A DNA stretch of 12,971 nucleotides. Source: HGM12669 sp048527645 (GTDB lineage: Bacteria; Bacillota; Clostridia; Oscillospirales; CAG-272). The stretch lies in assembly GCA_048527645.1 (NCBI GenBank), contig DBGFNI010000037.1:1-12971 (forward strand), written 5' to 3'. Made by a program: the position numbers and the translations under genes. Positions 5,919 through 12,614 of this stretch are shown piece after piece; the stretch's first letter is position 1, and each line of letters begins with the position of its first letter. Under the pieces are notes generated by a model. It worked only from the letters and a program-made list of their open reading frames with translations. It was not told where the DNA came from and searched no databases.

Positions 5919-8825
5919 ATGGCAAATCATTATCTCACGCTGCGCGGGGTGCGCGTCAACAATCTGAAAAATATTGATCTGAAAATTCCCCGCGACAAGC
6001 TGGTCGTGTTCACCGGCCTTTCCGGCTCCGGCAAGTCCTCGCTGGCGTTTGAAACCATCTACGCGGAGGGACACCGCCGCTTTGTCGAATCCCTCTCCTC
6101 CTACGCGCGCATGTTTCTCGGGCAGATGGACAAGCCGGATGTAGATTCGGTGGAAGGACTTTCCCCCGCAATTTCCATCGACCAGAAAACAACATCAAAA
6201 AATCCGCGTTCCACTGTGGGAACCGTCACGGAAATCTATGACTACCTGCGCCTGCTTTACGCACGCTGCGGCGTGCCGCACTGCCCGGTCTGCGGCAAGG
6301 AGATCCGCCGTCAGTCTTTGGATCAGATTGTCGATCGGCTGATGGATATCCCCGATGGCACCCGTTTTCTGGTTGCGGCGCCGGTCGTCCGCGGAAAAAA
6401 GGGAATGCACGAAAAGGTCTTTGAAAGTGCAAAAAAGAGCGGATATGCCCGCGTGCGCGTGGACGGCAATATGTACGAACTGTCTGAACAGATCACTCTG
6501 GACAAAAACTGCAAGCACGACATTGACATCATCGTAGACCGCCTGGTGATGCGCCGTGATCTGACCGCGCGCCTGAGCGACTCTGTGCAGACCGCGCTCG
6601 GATTGACGCAGGGAAATGTCAATATCATTCTGCTCACGCCGGTAGAGGGCTTTGTGCCCGAAATGGTTTTTTCGCAGAGCTATGCCTGCGAGGAGCACAA
6701 TTTCTCAGTCGGGGAGCTCTCCCCCCGTATGTTCTCCTTCAACAATCCCTTCGGTGCCTGCCCCGACTGCGCAGGTCTTGGGGAGACTGCGGTGGTCTCA
6801 CCGCGTAAGCTCATCCCGGATTTCAGCCGCTCGCTGCGGCAGGGGGCGGTTCAGTGCAACGGCTTCAAGACCTGTGACGAGAGCACCTGGATGGGCCCGC
6901 TGATCGCCAAGGTCGGCGAAGCATACGGCTTTACGCTCGACACCCCCCTGTCCGATTACAGCCAGGAGGCTTATCAGGCGCTGCTGTACGGCACGGGCAA
7001 GCAGAAATATCATGTAATCCGCTATTATGACGGCGTCAAGCACGACCAGACGGTCGCCTTCGACGGCATCGTCAGTATCATCCAGGAGCGCTCGCGCATG
7101 GGCAATCTCTCCGACGGCATGAAGGAATACTACGAGCAGTTCGTCGAAAACGTCCCCTGCCCGACCTGCCGCGGCAGACGGCTGAATCCCGCCGCACTCG
7201 CCGTCACGGTCAACGGCAAAAACATTTTTGAATTCTGCGCCATGTCCGTTTCGGAAGGGCTGGAATTTGTTGAAAAACTGACCTTTTCCGAGATGGAATG
7301 GCAGATTGCGCGCGAAATTGTCAAAGAGGTGCGCGCCCGTCTGAGCTTTCTTTCCAGCGTCGGGCTGGAATATTTGACGCTCAACCGAAAGGCAGGAACG
7401 CTGTCCGGCGGCGAAGCGCAGCGCATCCGCTTGGCGACGCAGATCGGCTCCTCCTTAATGGGCGTGCTGTATATCCTCGACGAGCCCTCGATCGGTCTGC
7501 ACCAACGCGATAACCACAAGCTGATCGAAACCCTCAAGCGTCTGCGTGATGTGGGCAACAGCGTCATCGTCGTGGAGCACGATGAGGAAACCATGCTTGC
7601 CGCAGATTATATCGTCGATATCGGTCCGGGCGCGGGCGTGCACGGCGGCGAAATCGTCGCAGCGGGCACCCCCAAGGAAATCATGCGCAGCAAAAAATCC
7701 ATCACCGGCGCCTATCTTTCCGGCCGCAAAAAAATATCCGTCCCCACACAACGGCGGACAGGAAACGGCAATGCACTGACCGTAATCGGCGCCAAAGAGA
7801 ACAACCTGAAAAACATCACCGTTTCCTTCCCGCTGGGCACCTTCACCTGCGTCACCGGCGTTTCCGGCTCCGGCAAGTCCTCTCTGGTCAACAGCATTCT
7901 GCTGCAGGTGCTCGCGCGCGATCTGAATCGCGCCTTTGCCTATCCCGGCGCACATGACCGCGTGGAGGGGCTGGAGGCGCTGGACAAGGTGATCGCCATC
8001 GACCAGAGCCCCATCGGACGGACGCCGCGCTCCAATCCCGCGACCTACACCGGGCTGTTCACCGACATCCGCGAGCTTTTCGCACAGACCACAGACGCCA
8101 AGGCAAAGGGTTACACAGCCGGGCGCTTCTCCTTCAATGTCCGCGGCGGACGCTGCGAAGCATGCGAGGGCGACGGCGTGAAAAAAATTGAGATGCATTT
8201 TCTGCCCGACGTCTATGTCACCTGCGATGTGTGCAACGGCAAGCGCTACAACCGCGATACGCTGGACGTAAAATACAAAGGCAAAACCATCTCCGACGTG
8301 CTGGAAATGACGGTAGAGGAGGGTCTGTCCTTTTTCTCCGCTCTGCCGAAGCTGCGCAACAAATTGCAGACCCTGTTTGACGTGGGACTGGGCTATTTAC
8401 GAATCGGTCAGTCTTCGACAACCCTCTCCGGCGGCGAAGCACAGCGCGTCAAGCTGGCAACAGAGCTTGCCCGCCGTTCTACTGGAAAAACCGTCTATAT
8501 TCTGGACGAGCCGACCACCGGTCTGCACACGGAGGATGTCAAGCAGCTGATTGCGATTTTGCAGCGCCTGGTTGACACCGGCAACTCCGTGATCGTCATC
8601 GAGCATAATCTGGACGTCATCAAAACCGCCGATTATATCATTGATCTGGGGCCTGAGGGGGGCGCGGGCGGCGGCACGCTGGTTGCCTGCGGCACCCCGG
8701 AGCAGGTCGCGCAGAATCCCGCATCCTATACCGGGCAGTATCTGCGCCCGTATCTCTTCGGAGCGGAAAACTCCGCACCCGATCAAACAACCGCAAATGA
8801 CACCAACGGAGGAAAGCAAGCATGA
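5919..8825 (+). CDS. uvrA: UvrABC excinuclease subunit A
   Basis: Dimeric ABC-type ATPase that finds DNA damage and loads UvrB. The ATG at 5919 has AAAAGGA (5904-5910) 8 nt upstream and gives 968 aa, against about 940 for well-known members. Both ATPase cassettes are complete: Walker A GLSGSGKS (33-40) and GVSGSGKS (647-654), signatures LSGGE (495-499) and LSGGEAQ (836-842), and Walker B ending YILDEP in each half. Zinc modules: C281-x2-C284 pairs with a first element that reads C257-E-E-H260 rather than C-x2-C; the second is C746-x2-C749 ... C769-x2-C772. CPVCGKEI (122-129) and CPTCRGRRL (414-422) are also conserved family segments. The C-terminal tail (about 948-968) is polar and probably disordered. 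It is cotranscribed with uvrB, and its TGA overlaps the next ATG. Confidence 0.98.
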   Translation: MANHYLTLRGVRVNNLKNIDLKIPRDKLVVFTGLSGSGKSSLAFETIYAEGHRRFVESLSSYARMFLGQMDKPDVDSVEGLSPAISIDQKTTSKNPRSTVGTVTEIYDYLRLLYARCGVPHCPVCGKEIRRQSLDQIVDRLMDIPDGTRFLVAAPVVRGKKGMHEKVFESAKKSGYARVRVDGNMYELSEQITLDKNCKHDIDIIVDRLVMRRDLTARLSDSVQTALGLTQGNVNIILLTPVEGFVPEMVFSQSYACEEHNFSVGELSPRMFSFNNPFGACPDCAGLGETAVVSPRKLIPDFSRSLRQGAVQCNGFKTCDESTWMGPLIAKVGEAYGFTLDTPLSDYSQEAYQALLYGTGKQKYHVIRYYDGVKHDQTVAFDGIVSIIQERSRMGNLSDGMKEYYEQFVENVPCPTCRGRRLNPAALAVTVNGKNIFEFCAMSVSEGLEFVEKLTFSEMEWQIAREIVKEVRARLSFLSSVGLEYLTLNRKAGTLSGGEAQRIRLATQIGSSLMGVLYILDEPSIGLHQRDNHKLIETLKRLRDVGNSVIVVEHDEETMLAADYIVDIGPGAGVHGGEIVAAGTPKEIMRSKKSITGAYLSGRKKISVPTQRRTGNGNALTVIGAKENNLKNITVSFPLGTFTCVTGVSGSGKSSLVNSILLQVLARDLNRAFAYPGAHDRVEGLEALDKVIAIDQSPIGRTPRSNPATYTGLFTDIRELFAQTTDAKAKGYTAGRFSFNVRGGRCEACEGDGVKKIEMHFLPDVYVTCDVCNGKRYNRDTLDVKYKGKTISDVLEMTVEEGLSFFSALPKLRNKLQTLFDVGLGYLRIGQSSTTLSGGEAQRVKLATELARRSTGKTVYILDEPTTGLHTEDVKQLIAILQRLVDTGNSVIVIEHNLDVIKTADYIIDLGPEGGAGGGTLVACGTPEQVAQNPASYTGQYLRPYLFGAENSAPDQTTANDTNGGKQA
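8808..8814 (+). promoter_or_regulatory. Ribosome binding site of the CAP-SLH gene
   Basis: GGAGGAA lies inside the 3' end of uvrA, 7 nt before the ATG at 8822. Together with the ATGA overlap it supports efficient coupled translation after uvrA. Confidence 0.8.
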
Positions 8826-10084
8826 TAAAGAAACCCGTTTTACGCAGTATCACCCTGCTGCTCACCCTCGCAATTTGCCTTGCCGTTGTCCCGCTCACAG
8901 CTGCCGCACTCCCCGCGCAAACCGATCAGACCGAATGGGAGATTCTGCGCCTGACAAACCGGGAACGGATTGCCGCCGGACTGCTGCCCCTGTCCATGAC
9001 AGAGCCGCTGCAAAAAGCCGCTGACATCCGCTCAAAAGAATGTCACACCTCCTTTTCCCATACCCGTCCCAACGGCACCTCTTGCAGCACCGTTCTGGAC
9101 GAAAACGGCATTTTTTGGCGCAGCATGGGCGAGAATATCGCCGCCGGGCAGTCAGGTCCCGCACAGGTTACGCAATCCTGGATGAACAGCGAGGGACACC
9201 GAAAAAACATCCTGTCCAATTTTGTACATGTGGGCATCGGCTATTATACAGATAACGAATGTGCCTACCGCAAGCACTACACGCAACTCTTCACTGGCGG
9301 CTGTCAAACCGAAAAAATATGGGTACAGGACGCCGCGGGCGTTCTTCACATCCAAGCCGGCACCGATGTGGACGACTGGAATCTCACGCTGTGCGTCAAA
9401 TGCACCTGTGGCACCGGCTATCTGCCACTGACCGCGTCCCTGTGCACGGGATATGACAAGCGCGCAAACGGCGCGCAGCAGATTACGGTATCCTTCCGCG
9501 GCGCAACCACGGTCTTTGCCGTCTCCAAACGCTTTGTCGATGTGCCGGAAAATGCGTGGTACACCGATACGGTATATCAGGTGGTGGAGGCCGGTCTGTT
9601 TGACGGCGTTTCCGCAACCGCATTTGCCCCGGAGGCGTCCATGACGCGCGGCATGCTCACCACGGTGCTCTATCGCCTGCACGGCGCATCGGGAGCGGCG
9701 GATGACTGTACTTTCTCCGATGTCAAGCCAAACGACTGGTTTGCCCCGGCGGTTGCCTGGGCACAGCAAAACGGTATCGTTGACGGCGTCGGCGGCAACC
9801 GCTTTGCGCCGAATGAGCCGATCTCCCGACAGGACACGCTCACCATTCTTTACCGCTATGCGGGTCTGTGCGGGCTGGATTTGTCCGCAGAGGCAGATCT
9901 TTCTGTCTTTTCCGATCGGGATCAGATCGGCGCGTGGGCACAAAGCGCCATGGCTTGGGCGGTCGGCAACAGTCTGATCCGCGGCAAAACGCCCGACACC
10001 CTTTGCCCCCGCGATCACATCCGGCGCAATGAGGTCGCAACGCTTATGCTACGCTATCAGCAGCTTTGCAACGACAGAAAATAA
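8822..10084 (+). CDS. Secreted CAP-domain protein with three C-terminal SLH repeats
   Basis: Probably an exported protein held on the cell wall by its SLH repeats; the biochemical role is unknown. Signal peptide at 1-29: basic MIKK, a hydrophobic core about 9-28, and a likely AAA cleavage region near 27-29. The CAP (SCP/PR-1, YkwD-like) domain spans about 36-160 with LRLTNRERIAAGL (42-54), FSH (78-80), GENIAAG (103-109), and GHRKNIL (125-131), so the family histidines and glutamate (H80, E104, H126) are present. A compact region at about 163-235 looks beta-rich and cysteine-containing (C191, C194, C196, C208). Three SLH repeats follow at about 238-288, 296-350 and 362-413 (FVDVPENAWY, FSDVKPNDWF, FSDRDQIGAW). 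Bacterial CAP proteins are often called proteases without proof, so none is claimed. It starts inside the uvrA stop and is the last gene before the terminator. Confidence 0.92.
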   Translation: MIKKPVLRSITLLLTLAICLAVVPLTAAALPAQTDQTEWEILRLTNRERIAAGLLPLSMTEPLQKAADIRSKECHTSFSHTRPNGTSCSTVLDENGIFWRSMGENIAAGQSGPAQVTQSWMNSEGHRKNILSNFVHVGIGYYTDNECAYRKHYTQLFTGGCQTEKIWVQDAAGVLHIQAGTDVDDWNLTLCVKCTCGTGYLPLTASLCTGYDKRANGAQQITVSFRGATTVFAVSKRFVDVPENAWYTDTVYQVVEAGLFDGVSATAFAPEASMTRGMLTTVLYRLHGASGAADDCTFSDVKPNDWFAPAVAWAQQNGIVDGVGGNRFAPNEPISRQDTLTILYRYAGLCGLDLSAEADLSVFSDRDQIGAWAQSAMAWAVGNSLIRGKTPDTLCPRDHIRRNEVATLMLRYQQLCNDRK

Positions 10085-10103
10085 ATCACAATCGCTTTGC
10101 AGA

Positions 10104-10153
10104 TAAAAAAAGAGCATCCCGGCACCGTGCTTTTCGCACCGTGCCGGGATGCT
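10104..10153 (-). terminator. Rho-independent terminator between convergent operons
   Basis: A long hairpin at 10113-10153: 13 bp of perfect stem (AGCATCCCGGCAC with its complement), one C-C mismatch, 4 more pairs and a 5-nt loop. Read on the minus strand it is followed by a T-run (complement of the A-run at 10104-10110), so it should end the merR-ybjQ-ABC transcript about 70 bp after the permease stop. On the plus strand only GTTATAT follows, so it may end the uvrB-uvrA-CAP transcript less efficiently. The rest of 10085-10220 shows no gene. Confidence 0.88.
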
Positions 10154-10220
10154 GTTATATCATCTGACATTCTGATCGGAAACGCAATTGCTTTTTCTGC
10201 CCGCCGTTCAACTGCCTGCG

Positions 10221-11006
10221 CTATGCAATATCCTTTCGCGTATAACAGATATACGCCGCGACAAGTCCGATTGCAAGATATCCCATTCCCAGCAACAGCC
10301 TGCCGCTGTCAAGGCGCATGTTTTGCACAATATCCGCGCCCTCCGTATAGCCGAACGGCGTAATATATTTCAGAAATTCCGCCTGGTCGGAAAGATTCGC
10401 AATGATGTTTAGAAAATACATCACCGCCGCCATCCCCAGCCCCACACCGACGCTGCCGCGCCGCAGGAAAGCCGAGATGCCGAAGCAGATTCCCGCCAGT
10501 TCCAGCTGCATGAGCAAGTATGCCGTGTGCAAAAGCGTGATCTCACGCAGCGGCAGCGGCTCGCCGATCAGCGCAACAGACCCCAGTGCAACACCGTAAC
10601 CGACCAGGTTCATCACCAGAATCTGCGTGACAACGGCAAGCCATTTTTCCGTCAAAACGCGGACGCGGCTGATCGGGTGCGTCAGCAAAAACTCCGCGGT
10701 GTGATCCTTTTCCTCTTTGGCAAGCGCGGCCGATGCAATCAAAGCGGCAAAAAAAGCCCCGCCCAATCCCAAAATATTGCCGCACTCGACCGCGTAAAAA
10801 CCGCTGAGCGTGCCAAAATCAATCTCGTCCATGCCAAAGGCCTCTGTAAAAGAGCCCATCGAAGCAAACATCTCACCGGCTTGCTGCATCTGTCCCTGCA
10901 TCTGCGGGAACATCAGAACGCAGATGCCGATCAAAAAGCTGATCGCTGCCGTCCAGACCAGCAGAGAGATTCTTCCCTGCCGCCATTCATGCCTCCACAG
11001 TGTCAC
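10221..11006 (-). CDS. ABC-2 type transporter permease
   Basis: Membrane half of an ABC exporter; substrate unknown. I prefer the GTG at 11006 (261 aa) because GGGAGG (11015-11020) lies 8 nt upstream; the in-frame ATG at 11024 (267 aa) has no such site. Using the GTG numbering, about six hydrophobic spans are visible: roughly 14-33, 73-98, 118-144, 156-179, 186-205 and 235-255. The cytoplasmic loop after the second span contains AKEEKDHTAEFLLTHPISR, a pattern typical of ABC-2 permeases of the NatB/YhaP-like kind, which contact the ATPase. A long extracellular loop rich in Met, Gln and Phe lies between the first two spans. The start lies within the end of the ATPase gene (20-bp overlap; 38 bp with the ATG), so the two are translationally coupled and surely partners. 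Last gene of its operon. Confidence 0.9.
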   Translation of the reverse strand: MTLWRHEWRQGRISLLVWTAAISFLIGICVLMFPQMQGQMQQAGEMFASMGSFTEAFGMDEIDFGTLSGFYAVECGNILGLGGAFFAALIASAALAKEEKDHTAEFLLTHPISRVRVLTEKWLAVVTQILVMNLVGYGVALGSVALIGEPLPLREITLLHTAYLLMQLELAGICFGISAFLRRGSVGVGLGMAAVMYFLNIIANLSDQAEFLKYITPFGYTEGADIVQNMRLDSGRLLLGMGYLAIGLVAAYICYTRKDIA

Positions 11007-11886
11007 CGTGCTCGCCTCCCTCATAGTAATGCATAAAGATTTCCTCCAGATCCGGCTCTGACACGGTCAAATCCGTGATGCGGTGCGCCGCAAGCGCCCC
11101 AAGCAGTTGATTGATGTCGCCGCCGTACAAAAAGCTGACCCCGTCCGCGCTGCGGCTGATGTCCCGCACACGCTCCAAGCCATCCGGATCAAAGTCATCG
11201 CCGTGCACCGTCACGCGCTTCGCGTTGGTTTTCGCCAGATTTTCCACGCTGTCACAGGCAACAATGCTCCCCTGCCGGATAATCGCCGCTCGGGTGCAGT
11301 TGCGCTGAATCTCCGACAGGATGTGGGAGGAGAGAAAAATGGTCGTCCCCTGTCGGTTGCGCTCCCGCAGCAAACGGAAAAACTCCCGCTGCATCAGAGG
11401 ATCCAGTCCTCCCGTCGGTTCATCCAAAATGCATAGCGGCGGACAGTGCTGCAAAGCGCAGACAATGACGACCTTCTTGCGGTTGCCAAACGACAGCTCC
11501 TCCACGCGCTTTCCGGTGTCCAGCTCCAGCCGCTCGCACAGTCGTGCCGCCTCCGCCGCACAGTCTGTTTTGCGCAAATCGGCGGACAGGCGGATCACAT
11601 CCCGCACGCGCATCCCGGGATAAAAAACTGCTTCACTGGGCAAATAGCCGACCTGACGCAGAATGTTTTGCCGCTGATGCACCGGGTCAAAGCCCAGCAC
11701 GCGCGCAGCCCCGCTTCCGGCGCGGATCAGCCCCAGCAAAATCCGAATCGTTGTGCTTTTTCCGGCGCCGTTTTGCCCGATAAATCCGAAAAATTCTCCC
11801 TGCTCCACGGAGAGAGACAGGTCAACAATTCCTCTTGCCTTGCCGTAATATTTCGTCAGGCCTTCTGTTTCAATTGCTTTTATCAT
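10987..11886 (-). CDS. ABC transporter ATP-binding protein
   Basis: ATPase subunit driving the adjacent ABC-2 permease. ATG 11886 (299 aa) is chosen because it lies 20 bp after the ybjQ-like gene and begins with the usual MIKAIE-x-EGLTKYYG; a TTG at 11913 would overlap that gene by 7 bp. Motifs: Walker A GQNGAGKST (37-45), Q-loop region near LRQVGYLP (76-83), signature LSFGN (131-135; a variant of LSGGQ), Walker B LCILDEP (151-157) with catalytic E156, D-loop GGLD (159-162), and H-loop H188. A C-terminal domain (about 215-299) follows, ending in EPDLEEIFMHYY, the common end of drug/bacitracin/Na+ exporter ATPases of the CcmA/NatA/DrrA type. Substrate cannot be read from the sequence; the MerR-type promoter suggests it responds to a small molecule, stress or metal. 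Confidence 0.93.
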   Translation of the reverse strand: MIKAIETEGLTKYYGKARGIVDLSLSVEQGEFFGFIGQNGAGKSTTIRILLGLIRAGSGAARVLGFDPVHQRQNILRQVGYLPSEAVFYPGMRVRDVIRLSADLRKTDCAAEAARLCERLELDTGKRVEELSFGNRKKVVIVCALQHCPPLCILDEPTGGLDPLMQREFFRLLRERNRQGTTIFLSSHILSEIQRNCTRAAIIRQGSIVACDSVENLAKTNAKRVTVHGDDFDPDGLERVRDISRSADGVSFLYGGDINQLLGALAAHRITDLTVSEPDLEEIFMHYYEGGEHGDTVEA

Positions 11887-11906
11887 TGTTCCGCTTTCTT
11901 TCCCAC

Positions 11907-12218
11907 TCAACAAAATTTCACCGCGGTTCCGTATGCGATCACCTCCGCAGCGCCCTGCATCACGGCGGAGGAGCCGAAACGGATATTGATCACCGCATCC
12001 GCCCCCAGCGCCGACGCTTCATCCACCATACGTTTGGTCGCTATCTGCCGTGCCTCTGTCAGCATCTCGGTATAGCCGACAATCTCACCGCCGACAAGCG
12101 TTTTCATACCTGCCATAAAGTCTCTGCCGATATTTTTGGACTGCACCACCGTCCCCTTCACCAGACCCAGCACCTCGATTTCACGTCCGGGTACATAATC
12201 AATGTTCAAAAGCAGCAT
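11907..12218 (-). CDS. YbjQ/UPF0145 family protein
   Basis: Small cytoplasmic protein of 103 aa, the usual length for the UPF0145 (YbjQ, DUF74) family, whose function is not established; databases often call it a putative heavy-metal-binding domain from structural similarity. Hallmarks seen: GLVKGTVVQSKNIGRDF (18-34), AGMKTLVGGEIVGYTEMLTEAR (36-57, with G44/E45 and Y49), RMV-EA-ALGADAVINIRF (63-81) and AEVIAYGTAVKF at the end. The ATG at 12218 has a strong GAGGAGG (12226-12232) 7 nt upstream. It sits between the broken merR-like gene (25 bp upstream) and the ABC ATPase (20 bp downstream), so it is part of the same transcript. A role in the ABC system's sensing or assembly is possible but only inferred from position. 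Confidence 0.9.
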   Translation of the reverse strand: MLLLNIDYVPGREIEVLGLVKGTVVQSKNIGRDFMAGMKTLVGGEIVGYTEMLTEARQIATKRMVDEASALGADAVINIRFGSSAVMQGAAEVIAYGTAVKFC

Positions 12219-12243
12219 TTTTCTTCCTCCTCATGCGGTATTG

Positions 12244-12494
12244 TCAAAACTTTTTCGCCTCGTCGATTCCGCCCTCAAGTGCACCTTCCCAGCAGCATCC
12301 TGCGGATCTCCTCGATCGGAACGCCGAGCTTGCGCAGCAGCTTGATCTGTCGGAGAACCCTGATATCCTGCTCGCCGTATTCGCGGTATCCGTTTTTTTG
12401 TGTCTCTTCAGGGAGAGAGCAGCCTTTGTTCTTCGTAAAAGCGGATATTTTTTCGCGTGATTCCCGTCAGCGTCTCAACCTCTTTGATTTTCAC
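12244..12494 (-). pseudogene. merR-like regulator, DNA-binding domain only, two frameshifts
   Basis: From GTG 12494 the minus strand encodes a MerR winged-helix start (VKIKEVETLTGITRKNIRFY, then EEQRLLSP) and stops at TGA 12408-12410 after 28 codons. One frame over, with the extra C of the CCC run at 12411-12413 skipped, the domain continues exactly where the family predicts: EETQKNGYREYGEQD, then IRVLRQIKLLRKLGVPIEEI. It then needs a second shift of one base in the GGG run at 12288-12290 to read EGALEGGIDEAKKF and stop at 12244; otherwise it ends at 12275. Repaired, it would be about 82 aa and lack the dimerisation helix and effector domain of normal MerR proteins. Both shifts fall in short homopolymers, so decay, assembly error or, less likely, recoding could explain them. 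It should regulate its own operon if made. Confidence 0.8.
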
Positions 12495-12519
12495 CGGTTT
12501 CACCCGCCTTTCTGCATGC

Positions 12520-12550
12520 AGTATATACCTTCCACCTGGGGGAAAGTCAA
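12520..12550 (-). promoter_or_regulatory. MerR-type promoter and operator of the ybjQ-ABC operon
   Basis: On the minus strand the -35 is TTGACT (12545-12550) and the -10 is TATACT (12520-12525), separated by 19 bp. A 21-bp dyad, ACTTTCC-N7-GGAAGGT (12527-12547), fills the spacer, with further symmetric CC/GG pairs in its centre. The long 19-bp spacer plus a dyad between the two boxes is the hallmark of promoters activated by MerR-family proteins, which untwist the DNA. The half-site resembles those of CueR-like regulators. The element is seen directly; the regulator acting on it is inferred. Confidence 0.85.
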
Positions 12551-12614
12551 TAGGATTTCAAAACTTTTTCCTTTTTTCATACAATTTATATGAAAAACTG
12601 CGGCATATCAATTC
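12551..12614. other. AT-rich intergenic stretch with inverted repeat
   Basis: No gene seen. A 9-bp perfect inverted repeat (TTTTTCATA, 7-nt loop, TATGAAAAA) lies at 12573-12597, between the DUF308-like gene and the MerR-type promoter. Its arms are AT-rich and no T-run follows on the minus strand, so it is a poor terminator and might be a protein-binding site. TCAAAACTTTTTC at 12558-12570 is repeated exactly at 12244-12256. Confidence 0.5.

Noticed and set aside
7455..8198. Long minus-strand frame inside uvrA
   Set aside because: It is antisense to a fully conserved part of uvrA and has no family-like motif or ribosome binding site.
9152..10018. 288-codon minus-strand frame under the CAP-SLH gene
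   Set aside because: It is a shadow of the CAP-SLH coding sequence, with composition typical of antisense translation.
11887..11913. TTG start for the ABC ATPase at 11913
   Set aside because: It overlaps the ybjQ-like stop and has no Shine-Dalgarno match; family members start near the ATG at 11886.
12501..12592. Short leader peptide frame (MKKGKSFEIL...) on the minus strand before merR
   Set aside because: It runs through the -35, operator and -10 of the MerR-type promoter, so it would not be transcribed from it and lacks a clear ribosome binding site.
11835..12593. Plus-strand frame of 252 codons over the ybjQ and merR region
   Set aside because: It is antisense to the well-supported YbjQ protein and to the MerR-type promoter, and its sequence has no domain-like pattern.
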